This document shows, piece by piece, positions 32,294 to 40,931 of a stretch of DNA of 51,365 bases. Numbering within the stretch: the stretch's first letter is position 1; each line of letters begins with the position of its first letter. The stretch is from JBQCEE01 sp051960575. Its GTDB lineage: Bacteria > Actinomycetota > Actinomycetes > Mycobacteriales > Jatrophihabitantaceae. The stretch spans positions 1 to 51,365 of the forward strand of contig NZ_JBQCEE010000253.1 of the NCBI RefSeq assembly GCF_051960575.1. The letters run 5' to 3'. The notes under the pieces are model-generated. The model made no database searches. It was not told where the DNA came from and worked only from the letters and a program-made list of their open reading frames with translations. The position numbers and the translations under genes were made by a program.

Positions 32294-32679
32294 GGGCGCT
32301 GCTCGACACCAGTGTGCTCCTCGGGCCGGCCGTCGAGCTCGGCGATGTCGAGGTCGCGATCAGCGCGATCTCGCTCGCCGAACTGCACTTCGGCGTGCTC
32401 GTCGCGCGCGACCCGGCAATACGGTCGGAACGACTGCGCCGACTCGGCACGATCGAGGCGACCTTCGACGCACTGCCGGTCGACGATGCCGTGGCGCGCG
32501 AGTACGGCCGGCTCGCCGCCCGGACGGTCGACGTCGGGCGGCAGCCGCGGCGCCGGGTCAGCGACCTGCTGATCGCGGCCACGGCGCGCGTCGTCGATGC
32601 GGAGCTGTGGACTCGCAACGCGGCCGACTTCGACGGTCTCGACGATCTCGTCATGATCCGCGCACTCACGAGCGACTGA
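32290..32679 (+). CDS. vapC: PIN-domain RNase toxin
   Basis: 129 residues from GTG 32290. PIN acidic residues are visible: D6 in LLDTSVLLG, E31 in SLAELHFGVL, the Asp of VSDLLIAATA (about D93) and a late Asp in NAADFDGL (about D115). These bind Mg2+ for RNA cutting; many VapC toxins cleave tRNAs or the sarcin-ricin loop. All four are kept, so the toxin appears active. Confidence 0.93.
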   Translation: MRALLDTSVLLGPAVELGDVEVAISAISLAELHFGVLVARDPAIRSERLRRLGTIEATFDALPVDDAVAREYGRLAARTVDVGRQPRRRVSDLLIAATARVVDAELWTRNAADFDGLDDLVMIRALTSD

Positions 32680-32720
32680 GGCACCGGCACCGGCCCGGCG
32701 GGCTCAGTAGCCTCGATCGC

Positions 32721-33359
32721 ATGCCGGAGACCGCGGGTGTCACGCGTGACGAGCTGCGCGGGCGGTGGTCGGCGCTGCACCACGGGATCGACCCGACGTC
32801 GATGCCGTTCGTCGGTGGCTGGCTGCGGCTGATGTGGGCGGGCGGCCGCGTGCTGCACCGCGCGCACGTGCCGCCGACCGCCGTGACCGCCGCCGGCGTC
32901 GCGTCCGCGGTCGCCGCCGTGTCGCTCGCCCGCACCGCTCCCCTGCCGGCCGCCGCGTGCGTGCTCGGCGCGGTCGTCTGCGACGGGCTCGACGGTGCCG
33001 TCGCCGTCGTGCGCGACCGCCCCACCCGTGGCGGCGCGATCGCCGACGCCATCGCCGACCGGTGCTGCGACGTCGCCTTCGCCACCGTGCTGGCGCGCAG
33101 CGGCACTCCGGCGCCACTCGCCACGGCCGCGGCGGCCGGGGCGCTGTCGGTCGACACGCTGCGGCGCATCCGGCGCGTCCCGGCAAAGGTCACCGTCGCC
33201 GAACGGCCGACCTTCGCCATCTGCGCGATCGTCGCCTGCCTCACGACGGCGATCTCCGGACACCCGTGGCAGTACCGCCTCGTCGGCGGCGTCTGGGTCG
33301 GCGCGACCGCCGTCGGCCTGGCCCAGCTCGTCCGCACACCGGTCGGCCCGCAGCGCTGA
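32721..33359 (+). CDS. CDP-alcohol phosphatidyltransferase family membrane protein
   Basis: 212 residues from ATG 32721; TAGCCT lies 7 nt upstream as a -10. The CDP-OH motif D-x2-D-G-x2-A-R-x8-G-x3-D-x3-D is recognisable in CDGLDGAVAV to GGAIADAIADR, with all four Asp kept but the Arg after Ala replaced by Val. Five or six hydrophobic helices follow the family plan. Such proteins transfer a phosphoalcohol from CDP-diacylglycerol or a similar donor; the acceptor is unknown. The Arg to Val change may alter donor choice. Confidence 0.83.
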   Translation: MPETAGVTRDELRGRWSALHHGIDPTSMPFVGGWLRLMWAGGRVLHRAHVPPTAVTAAGVASAVAAVSLARTAPLPAAACVLGAVVCDGLDGAVAVVRDRPTRGGAIADAIADRCCDVAFATVLARSGTPAPLATAAAAGALSVDTLRRIRRVPAKVTVAERPTFAICAIVACLTTAISGHPWQYRLVGGVWVGATAVGLAQLVRTPVGPQR

Positions 33360-33396
33360 CCCCGGCCGCACGGGTTGAGCGCCGCGCCGATTGGTG

Positions 33397-34335
33397 ATGC
33401 TGAGTCAGGTGGACAGCGCCGCGCTCCGAGCCTTCGCCGCGGGACTGCGCGCGCGTGCCCGACGGTCGGACGTCTTCGTCGTCGCGGCAGCCCTCACCTG
33501 CTACGCCTCGTTCGGCCTGATCCCGCTGCTGGCCATCGGCACGCGCGTCGCGGCCGCCTGCTTCGGACGCCACGACGTCGCGCGCACCGCCGAAGGGCTC
33601 GCCCGCTACCTGCACGGGCCGCTCGGGCTCGGCGACCGCATCGTCGCGTTCGCGCACAGCGCGGCCGCGACCAGCTGGTGGACGGTGCTCGTCGCCCTCG
33701 TCCCCACCTCGCTCTACGCCGAGGGGATGGTGCGCAGCCTCGAACGGTTCTCGACCGCACCCGAGCGCAAGTCGCGCTGGGTGCGCGGACGCGTGCTCAC
33801 CGGCGTCCTCGTCGCGATGGTGGTCGTCGGCGAGATCGTCCTCGTAGGGCTGCTGCGGCCGCTGCTCCTCGACCCCTTCGGCGACGGGCTCGGCGCGCGG
33901 CTGCTCGGCATCCTCGTCGCCTTCAACATCCTGTTCTTCGCGCTGCTCGCCGTGCTCGTCGTCGTCTACCGCTGGTTCGCCAGTGCCCGGCCGGGCGCAC
34001 GGGCGCTGCTGATCAGCGGGTTCTGGACGGCCTCATGGCTGGCCAGCCAGACCCTCGCGTACGTGATCGTGGTGCGCGCGGTGTCCGGCTTCGACCACGC
34101 CTTCGGCGGGTACCGGCCGGCGGCAACGGTCGCCGCGATCGGCTTCCTCATCTACCTCGAGCACCTGGTGTTCCTGGTCGGGTACCTCGCCACGCTGCAG
34201 CTGCACGAACGCCGGCGCAGCGGCTCAGGCCGGGCCGACGAGATCGGCGACGACCGTGCCCGACAGCGCCACGAGCGGCAGGCCGCCGCCGGGGTGGGTC
34301 GAGCCGCCGACCAGGAACAGTCCCCGCGTGCGTGA
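33397..34335 (+). CDS. YihY/BrkB family inner-membrane protein
   Basis: 312 residues from ATG 33397 (GTG 33394 also possible). The YihY/UPF0761 plan is visible: ALTCYASFGLIPLLAIGTRV, six hydrophobic segments up to about residue 272, and the central VPTSLYAEGMVRSLERFS. The function is not established; despite old names it is not RNase BN. The last 37 residues are a polar tail whose DNA overlaps the 3' end of the convergent crtI by 111 bp. Confidence 0.88.
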   Translation: MLSQVDSAALRAFAAGLRARARRSDVFVVAAALTCYASFGLIPLLAIGTRVAAACFGRHDVARTAEGLARYLHGPLGLGDRIVAFAHSAAATSWWTVLVALVPTSLYAEGMVRSLERFSTAPERKSRWVRGRVLTGVLVAMVVVGEIVLVGLLRPLLLDPFGDGLGARLLGILVAFNILFFALLAVLVVVYRWFASARPGARALLISGFWTASWLASQTLAYVIVVRAVSGFDHAFGGYRPAATVAAIGFLIYLEHLVFLVGYLATLQLHERRRSGSGRADEIGDDRARQRHERQAAAGVGRAADQEQSPRA

Positions 34336-35715
34336 GCGGTTCGCCGGTCTCCGCAGCGTCGACAACGCCCCGTGCTGCACCCGCCCGTAGATCGCACCGC
34401 CCGGCGCGAGCGTGTCGCGCGCGAGGTCGGCGGGCGTGCGCACCTCGCGGAACAGCACCCGGTCACGCACGTCGACGCCGCGCTTGGCCAGCAGTTCGAG
34501 CAGGTCGTCGGCGTACCGCTTTGCCACACCGGGCGCCGTCCAGTCGAAGGTGCCGGGCCCGCCCGGCTCACCCTGGCGGGGTGCGTTGACGAGCACGTAC
34601 ATCGCCTCGAACCCGCTCGGCGCGGCGTCGCCGGGCACGTTGAGGTAGAGCACCGGGTCGGCGACCGGACGCCCGGGCCGCCCGAAGACCGCGTCGAACT
34701 CGTCGCCGTAGGGCCGGTCGCCGAACAGCACGGTGTGGTGCGCGAGGCCCGGGGTGCGCCCGCGCAGGCCGAGCAGCAGCACGACGCCGCTGAGCGAGTC
34801 GGCCGGTGGTGCCGCGCGGTCGAGCCGATGCCGTTCGGTCAGCAACTGCCCGTAGACGCTGGACGCGTCGGCGTTCGCCACGACCACCTCCGCAGGCAGC
34901 CGGCGCCCGTCCGCCAGCCGCACCCCTGACACCCGGCCGCCGTCGGTCTCGATCGCCGTCACGCGGGTGCCGAGCCGAAGTCGTCCGCCGCGGTCGGCGA
35001 CCCGATCGGCGAGCGCACCGGCGATGCGGTGCAGGCCGCCCGGCACGTACCAGGCGCCGTGCGCCGCCTCGAGGTAGGGCACGACCGCGAGGGCGGCCGG
35101 CGCACGCCGCGGGTCGGACCCCTCGTAGGTCGCGTACCGCTCGAGCATCCGCTGCTGCCGCTCGTCCAGGAACAGACTGCGCGCAACACTGCGCAACGTG
35201 CGCCCGGGAGCGACCGCCCGCAGGTCGCCGAGGTGCCGCAACCGGGCGGCCAGCCCGAAGGCGAGGCGCGGCGACAGCGGTGTGCGGAAGATCGGTTCCT
35301 CGACCGCGCGCCAGATCGCCGCGCCGCGGTCCATCAGCCGCTGCCACGCCGCGCCGGCGCCCGCCCCGAACGCCTCGTCCATAACCAGGCGTTGCGCCAC
35401 CGCGTTGCTGACGGTGTCGACCTGCGCGCCGTCGGCGAAGCGGTGCCGCACGATCGTGTCGAGGCGCTGCAGCGGCAGCTCGAGCGCGTCACCGGTCGCG
35501 GCGAACAGTTCGTGGAAGACCTCGGGCAGCGTCAGCAGCGTCGGGCCGAGGTCGAAGCGGAACGTGCCCTGCTCGACCGTGACCGACCGCGACGCGAGCT
35601 TGCCGCCGACCGTCGGCGCGGCCTCGCAGACGGTGACGTCGTGCCCCGACGCCGCCAGCCGCGCGGCGGCGGTCAACCCGCCGACGCCCGCCCCGATGAC
35701 CACGATCCTCGCCAC
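34225..35715 (-). CDS. CrtI-like FAD-dependent phytoene desaturase family protein
   Basis: 496 residues from ATG 35715. N-terminal FAD-binding Rossmann motif VIGAGVGGLTAAARLAASGH with the acidic E of CEAAPTVGGK, and the C-terminal FAD-contact motif LFLVGGSTHPGGGLPLVALS that defines the CrtI/CrtN/CrtO group. The family desaturates, isomerises or oxidises carotenoid chains. No phytoene synthase or other crt gene is nearby, so it is an orphan and the substrate is open. A small promoter region with inverted repeats lies downstream. Confidence 0.9.
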   Translation of the reverse strand: MARIVVIGAGVGGLTAAARLAASGHDVTVCEAAPTVGGKLASRSVTVEQGTFRFDLGPTLLTLPEVFHELFAATGDALELPLQRLDTIVRHRFADGAQVDTVSNAVAQRLVMDEAFGAGAGAAWQRLMDRGAAIWRAVEEPIFRTPLSPRLAFGLAARLRHLGDLRAVAPGRTLRSVARSLFLDERQQRMLERYATYEGSDPRRAPAALAVVPYLEAAHGAWYVPGGLHRIAGALADRVADRGGRLRLGTRVTAIETDGGRVSGVRLADGRRLPAEVVVANADASSVYGQLLTERHRLDRAAPPADSLSGVVLLLGLRGRTPGLAHHTVLFGDRPYGDEFDAVFGRPGRPVADPVLYLNVPGDAAPSGFEAMYVLVNAPRQGEPGGPGTFDWTAPGVAKRYADDLLELLAKRGVDVRDRVLFREVRTPADLARDTLAPGGAIYGRVQHGALSTLRRPANRSRTRGLFLVGGSTHPGGGLPLVALSGTVVADLVGPA

Positions 35716-35770
35716 GCCGCCTCCGTCCCGTTCGTCCCAAGGTTGCTACCGGTCCAGAGGCGGGCCCCAG

Positions 35771-35841
35771 ACCACCGTGTGGTGGGTTCCGGCGCGTGTG
35801 GCGGGTTGTGACCCACCACTCGACGCAGAACCCACCACTCG
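35771..35841. repeat. Inverted and direct repeats in the gap downstream of the secreted protein
   Basis: GTGGTGGGTTC (35779-35789) and GAACCCACCAC (35828-35838) are perfect inverted repeats. ACCCACCACTCG occurs twice in direct order (35811-35822, 35830-35841). ACCAC-N3-GTGGT lies at the left end. It fills most of the 143-bp gap 35716-35858 and could act as a terminator for the secreted-protein gene (minus strand) or be a small repeated element. Confidence 0.6.
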
Positions 35842-35858
35842 GCAGCGGTCAGCAGCGG

Positions 35859-36488
35859 TCAGCTCTTCAGCACGACCACCTTCGCGCTGACCTGCGCGGT
35901 GCCGATGGCCAGGCCGGCCTTGAACAGGTTGGTCTTGAAGTAGCTGTTCAGCGCCGACGCCGCCGCGGCGGTGAGGGTGGCGCCCACGTTCGCGACGCCG
36001 ACGTGCGTCGAGGACGCGGTGACCTTGGCGTGGCCGAGGTCGATGTTCAGCAGGTCGATGCGGGTCTTGGCCTGGTCGACGTACGCGGTGAGCTTGCCGC
36101 GCACGGTGTTGATGACGAAGTCGCGGACGGTGAGCTGCTTGCCGCCGGCGACGAAGGTCAGGCCGCCCATGTGGGTGATGCGTCCGCCGAGGGTCTTGGC
36201 GTTGACGAGGCCGCCGGTGATCGGGAACCCGATGCCGGACTTGAGGCTTCGGGCCTCGCTGGCGAGCCGCACCGACACATGATTGGCCGCCAGGGCCTGC
36301 GCGGTCGCCGGGGCGAGCTTGAGCATGGTCACGCCGCCGACCGGGACGACGTACGTGGTCGAAGCTGCGGCGGCGCGGGCCGGGGCGGTGGTGTGCGCGG
36401 CACCGGAGCCGGCCGCCAGGGCGGCGCCGGGGACGGCGACGGTCAGGGCGGCGCCGGCGACGAGCGCGGCGAGACGACGAGCGGGCAT
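35859..36488 (-). CDS. Secreted protein, possible HtaA-like domain
   Basis: 209 residues from ATG 36488, with GAGGAG upstream. Residues 1-32 are a signal peptide (MPARRLAALVAGAALTVAVP, then AALA). The mature part is beta-rich: TKTLGGRITHMGGLTFVAGG-like strands (GGRITHMGGLTFVAGGKQLT) then VRDFVINTVRGKLTAYVD, vaguely like heme-associated HtaA domains, though I would not rely on it. Divergent from the ECF sigma/RskA operon, with a promoter of the same form as the sigma promoter, so probably a target of that sigma factor. Confidence 0.72.
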   Translation of the reverse strand: MPARRLAALVAGAALTVAVPGAALAAGSGAAHTTAPARAAAASTTYVVPVGGVTMLKLAPATAQALAANHVSVRLASEARSLKSGIGFPITGGLVNAKTLGGRITHMGGLTFVAGGKQLTVRDFVINTVRGKLTAYVDQAKTRIDLLNIDLGHAKVTASSTHVGVANVGATLTAAAASALNSYFKTNLFKAGLAIGTAQVSAKVVVLKS

Positions 36489-36553
36489 GACGTCCTCCTC
36501 GGGTCGGTCCTGCATCGATGCGCCGGCCCCTCGGCCGGCGACACCCCCTACTG

Positions 36554-36628
36554 CGTCCCGATCCCGCACCCCGGATGCACACCCGGCACAGATTGTCCGG
36601 GGTGCATCCGGCCGTGAACCGTCGGACG
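36554..36628. promoter_or_regulatory. Back-to-back ECF-type promoters (secreted protein, and sigma/RskA operon)
   Basis: Plus strand: GCATCC (36604-36609), 14 bp, GGACG (36624-36628). Minus strand: GCATCC (36578-36573), 14 bp, GGACG (36558-36554). The shared GTGCATCCGG forms a perfect 10-bp inverted repeat (36571-36580 with 36602-36611) that could also fold into a hairpin. Identical elements at identical spacing on both strands argue for one ECF sigma, most simply the one encoded here. Confidence 0.7.
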
Positions 36629-36658
36629 TAACACCGTCGAACCCGACAGGAGGGCCCG

Positions 36659-36742
36659 ATGTCCGAGCGGCGGAAGGAGCGGTCGTGCTGCGTCCCCGGC
36701 GTGCCGCGTCACCCCTCGCCGAACCACGGGAGCGCGGCGTGA
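36659..36742 (+). CDS. Possible 27-residue leader ORF before the sigma gene
   Basis: ATG 36659 has a strong AGGAGG ribosome binding site 5 nt upstream. The reading runs 27 codons (starts MSERRKERSCC) and its TGA overlaps GTG 36739 of the sigma gene as GTGA. It may couple translation into the sigma gene. Alternatively the sigma gene starts at GTG 36685 with its own AAGGAG, in which case this frame is chance. Confidence 0.35.
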   Translation: MSERRKERSCCVPGVPRHPSPNHGSAA

Positions 36743-37305
36743 CGACCGACGAGCAGCACCGGCGCGAGCTGGCCGACGCCTTCGTGGCCGGGCACGACTG
36801 GGCGTTGCGGGCGGCCTACGACGAGCACGGCCCGCTGGTGTACCGCCTCGCGCTGCGCACCCTGCAGGACGCGTCCGACGCCGAGGACGTCACCCAGGCG
36901 ACGTTCGTCTCCGCCTGGCGCGGACGCGAGACCTTCGACCCCGTTCGCGGCTCGCTCGCCGGGTGGCTGGTCGGCATCGCCCGCCGCCGGGCGGTCGACG
37001 TGCTTCGTGCGCGCGCCCGCGAGGTGCGCGACCTCGCTGCGCTCACCGCCAATCTGCCGCCCACCCCGCCCGTCGGCGGTGACCCGGCCGATCGCGCCGT
37101 CGACGCCGTCGTGGTCGCGGACGAGCTCGCCGAGCTGCCCGAGAGCCAACGCCGGGTACTCGAACTCGCCTTCTTCGACGACCTCACCCATGATCAGATC
37201 GCGGCGGCCACGGGGCTGCCGCTCGGCACGGTGAAGAGCCACGCCCGGCGCGGCCTGCTCCGTCTTCGCACCCGATTGGAGGCAGCCGGTGTCGCCCTCG
37301 TCTGA
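36739..37305 (+). CDS. ECF RNA polymerase sigma factor (SigK/RskA-type group)
   Basis: 188 residues from GTG 36739 (GGGAG upstream); GTG 36685 with AAGGAG 5 nt before it is an equally well supported start adding 18 residues. Sigma region 2 at about 25-95 (YDEHGPLVYRLALRTLQDAS, DAEDVTQATFVSAWRGRETF, GSLAGWLVGIARRRAVDVLR) and region 4 at about 125-180 (ELPESQRRVLELAFFDDLTH, DQIAAATGLPLGTVKSHARR). It is followed, with a 17-nt overlap, by its anti-sigma factor. The upstream promoter has the same form as that of the divergent secreted-protein gene, suggesting autoregulation. Confidence 0.92.
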   Translation: MTTDEQHRRELADAFVAGHDWALRAAYDEHGPLVYRLALRTLQDASDAEDVTQATFVSAWRGRETFDPVRGSLAGWLVGIARRRAVDVLRARAREVRDLAALTANLPPTPPVGGDPADRAVDAVVVADELAELPESQRRVLELAFFDDLTHDQIAAATGLPLGTVKSHARRGLLRLRTRLEAAGVALV

Positions 37306-38050
37306 CCCCACCCCGCCCGCGGACGACCGCCGGTTCGCCGCGAGCGACGACCTGCACCGCCGCGCCTGGGACGAACTGCCGCACCTGGCGCTGCACAACC
37401 CGGTCGACGCCGAGCTCGCCGCCCACATCGAGACGTGCGATCTGTGCCAGGACGAGCTGCGCGCCTTCCGTGCGATCCGCGAGATCGCCCGGGTCGGCGC
37501 CGCCGACGACGGCACGCCCGGCCCGTCTCCACAGGTGTGGGAACGCATCCACGCCGCAGTGGCCGACGACGACCGCCCCGGCCGGACGGTCACGCCGACG
37601 GTCACCCCGCTGCGTCCGCGCCGGCGGTTGCTCGCTCCGCTGCTCGCGGCCGCCGCGGTCGTCGCGGCCGCGGGCATCGGCTGGGCCGTCGGCCACTCGC
37701 GCTCGGCACCGGCGAGCTCGACCGCGTCGGCCGACCTCGCCGCCCAGCCCGGCACGGCCGCGGCCGCGCACGGCGAGGCGACCATGCACGCGTCGCCCTA
37801 CGGCCGGCAGATGACGGTGACGACGTCCGGACTGCCGGCGCCGCACGGCTACTACGAGGTCTGGCTCTACGACCCGAGCGCGAACAAGATGGTCGCCATC
37901 GGCACGCTCGGCGCGAAGGCTCGCGGCAGCTTCACCGTGCCCGAGGGCATCGACACTCAGGCCTACCACATCGTCGACGTCTCGGATCAGCGCTACAACG
38001 GCGACCCGAGCCACCAGACCAGCGTGTTGCGCGGCCAGATCACCCAGTGA
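37289..38050 (+). CDS. RskA-type anti-sigma factor (membrane, zinc-binding)
   Basis: 253 residues from GTG 37289, with GGAGG upstream, overlapping the sigma gene by 17 nt. Zinc-anti-sigma motif H-x3-C-x2-C at HIETCDLCQDE (about 50-60), one membrane helix at about 112-132 (LLAPLLAAAAVVAAAGIGWA), then an extracytoplasmic RskA domain (MTVTTSGLPAPHGYYEVWLY, FTVPEGIDTQAYHIVDVSDQ). It holds the ECF sigma at the membrane until regulated proteolysis or a redox signal frees it. The C-terminal domain probably senses an envelope condition. Confidence 0.92.
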   Translation: MSPSSDPTPPADDRRFAASDDLHRRAWDELPHLALHNPVDAELAAHIETCDLCQDELRAFRAIREIARVGAADDGTPGPSPQVWERIHAAVADDDRPGRTVTPTVTPLRPRRRLLAPLLAAAAVVAAAGIGWAVGHSRSAPASSTASADLAAQPGTAAAAHGEATMHASPYGRQMTVTTSGLPAPHGYYEVWLYDPSANKMVAIGTLGAKARGSFTVPEGIDTQAYHIVDVSDQRYNGDPSHQTSVLRGQITQ

Positions 38051-38102
38051 GCGCGCGCGTCGCCGGATGGACCCGGCGGCGCCGCGGTGCCAGGCTCGCA
38101 CG

Positions 38103-40867
38103 ATGATCAGCGCGGTCTTCGGACGCGTCGAGGTGCTCGACCGGGCGATGCGCGCCCTCGGCGAGCACCGGGTCGTCGTGCTCGAGGGACCGGCCGGGAT
38201 CGGCAAGACCGCCGTGCTGCGCGAGCTGGTGCGCCGGGCTCGGGAGGACGGTCGGACCGTGCTCGGCTGTGCGCCGACCGAGGCCGAGCACGACCTGCCG
38301 CTCGCGGCGATCGCCGACGTGCTGCAGCCGCTGCGCGAGCACGCCGAGCAGCTGCCCGGCCCGCAGCGCGCCGCCGTCGACGCGGCACTGCTGCTCGACG
38401 ACGACCTCCAGGTCGACGAGCGGGCACTCGGGGCGGCCACGCGCACCCTGCTCAAGGACGCGCTGACGCGCGCGGCGAGCCGGGTGGTCGTGACAGTCGA
38501 CGACGCGCCGTGGCTCGATCCGCCGAGCGAGCGCGCGCTGCGCTTCGCCGTGCGCCGGCTGCCCGGGCTCGCGATGGTGATCACGGCCCGCACCGACGGC
38601 ACGGCCACCCTGCCGCTCGGCCTGGACGCGACCCCCGAGCGCGCCGAGCGGATCACGCTCACCCCGCTCGGCAGCGGACCCCTGCACCACCTCATCGCCG
38701 ACCGTTTCGAGACCTCGCTCGGGCGCCCCCTGCTCGCGCGCATCGCGCACGACTCGGGTGGCAACCCGCTGCTCGCGGCCGAACTGGCCCGCGCCGTACT
38801 GCGGCTGCCGGTGCCGCCGGCACCCGGTGACGACCTCCCGGTCGCCGCGTCGTTGCAGGAGCTCGTCGCCGCGACACTCGGCGCGCTGCCCGATCCAGCG
38901 CAGCACGCCGTCGGTCTCGCGGCGCTGCTCACCACCCCGCGGCTCGGCGACCTCACCGCGGCCGGCGCGGACCTGCCGGCCCTCGAGGCGGCCGAGTCCG
39001 CCGGGCTGGTCACCGTCGACGTGACCGGGCGCGTGCGGTTCGCGCACCCGATGTACGCGGCCGCGGTGCGGTCGTCGCTGACCCCGACGGCGCGGCGGCG
39101 ACTGCACGGCACGATCGCCGCCGCCACCCCCGACCCCGACGAACGAGCGCTGCACCTCGCGCGGGCGACCGTGCAGCCCGACGCCGGCATCGCCGACGAC
39201 CTCGACGCCGCGGCCGCGCGGCGGCGCGCCCGTGGTGCGCCCGAACTGGCGGCCGGGCTCTACGACCGGGCAGCGGCGCTGACCCCGGCGGACGATCCCG
39301 ACGGCGCAGCCCGACGGCGGCTGGCCGCCGCGCACTGCCGCTTCGACGCCGGCGACTACGGCACCGCGACAGCGCAGGCCGAACGGATGGCCGCCGACGC
39401 GACGGGTGACGCCCGTGCCGAGGCGTTGCTGCTGCGCGCCGCCGTCGCATGGAGCGCCGACGACGTGACCACGGCCGCACGGGCGGCGGGGCAGGCACTC
39501 GAGCACGTCGATCCCGCGTCGCCGCTGGCCGGGCGCATCCACGCCCATCTGGCGATCTTCGTCGACGACCCGTCCGTGGCGGGCGAGCACGCGAGCGCGG
39601 GCGCGCGGCTGCTGGCCGGGCGCCGCCACGACTCCCCGACACGGGGCCTGCTCGGCCAGAGCGACCGGTCGGTGCTCGCGTCCGCCCTGAGTCGCAGTTC
39701 TTCAACGAGGTGCGGGCCGGACAGCCGATCCGGCTGTCGCTGCTCGACGAGGCGCTGGCGCTCGAGGGTGACGAGCCGAGCTGGCTGGCCGGCACGATCC
39801 CGGCGATCTTCTGGAAGGGCATCGACGACCACGCCCGTGCCCGCGACCGCCTGCAGTGGATGCTCGACCGCGCCGTCGAGCTCGGCGACGAACCGTCGCA
39901 ACACGAGTTGATGACCCATCTCGCCGAGACCGAGATCCAGGCCGGTCGCTACGTCGACGCGCGCCGGTGGGTCGACGCGGCGCGCGAGCTCGGGGCACAG
40001 CTCGCGTCCGGACTGGTCGCCGAGACCTGGCTCGGCGGGCTGCTCGACGCCTGCGTCGGCGAGCTCGAGGCCGCGGGTGCGACGGCGGCGGAGCAACTTC
40101 GGATCGCGGCCGAGACCGACGACTGGTGGCGGCGGCGCATCCATCTGCTGCTGGCGGGCAACGTCGCGCTGGCCGCGGGGCGCCCGGCCGAGGCGGCGTC
40201 CGCCTACACCGAGCTGGCCGCCGCCATCGATGCGCTCGGCCTGGTCGAACCGCTCGCCAGCCGCTTCGAGCCCGACTGGGTCGAGGCGTGCGTCGGCGCA
40301 GGCGACCCGGCGACCACCGAGCAGGCACTGCAGCGCCTGAGGCGCAGGCACGACCGGCTGCCGCGGCCGTGGACGGCGCTCGGGATCGCCCGCAGCACCG
40401 TGCTCGTCGAGGCCGCTGCCGGGCGCCCGGTCGACGACGCGCTCGCCGCCCTGGACGAGGCGTACGCCGCCCTGCCCGCCGACGTGGTGCCCCTCGAACG
40501 GGCCCGCTGCCTGCTCGTCGCCGGCATCGCCCACCGGCGGGCCCGCCGCAAGCGCGAGGCGCGCGAGCGTCTCGACGCAGCGGTCGCCGCGTTCGACGAG
40601 CTCGGTGCGGCGTCATGGGCCGCGCGGGCGCGTGCCGAACTCACCCGGCTCGGGGAGCGCGTCGCCGCCCCGCTCGAGCTGACCGCCACCGAGCACCGCG
40701 TCGCCCGGCTCGCGGCCGACGGACGCACCAACCGGGTCATCGCCGACACGCTGTTCATCAGCCCGAAGACGGTCGAGGCGAACCTCGCGCGCGTCTACCG
40801 CAAGCTCGGCATCACGTCCCGGGCCGAGCTCGGCGTCGCGCTCGCCGGCCGCCGCACCGAGGGGTGA
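38103..40867 (+). pseudogene. LAL-type LuxR regulator, broken by a single frameshift near 39690
   Basis: ATG 38103 opens an AAA ATPase (Walker A GPAGIGKT, about 29-36; Walker B VVVTVDDAPWLD). The frame loses homology near 39690 and ends in nonsense at 39911. The next frame resumes the family exactly (SQFFNEVRAGQPIRLSLLDE, ALALEGDEPSWLAGTIPAIF) through TPR-like helices to a LuxR helix-turn-helix (LTATEHRVARLAADGRTNRV, IADTLFISPKTVEANLARVY). CTGAGTCG at 39687-39694 is explained by loss of one base; adding it gives ...ALM-SQFFNEV and a 921-residue protein. Either a recent pseudogene or a sequencing error. LALs activate transcription in response to small ligands. Confidence 0.85.
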
Positions 40868-40884
40868 CCGACCCCGGCGCGTAG

Positions 40885-40900
40885 GGAATCCCCCGATTCC
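40885..40900. promoter_or_regulatory. GGAATC-N4-GATTCC palindrome, candidate LuxR operator
   Basis: Perfect 6-4-6 inverted repeat between the LAL gene and the lipoprotein operon. TAGCGT at 40919-40924 is a good -10, 7 nt before the GTG at 40932. The position suits activator binding. Confidence 0.5.
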
Positions 40901-40931
40901 TCGCCGTCGCCGCGCTCCTAGCGTCCCGGAC

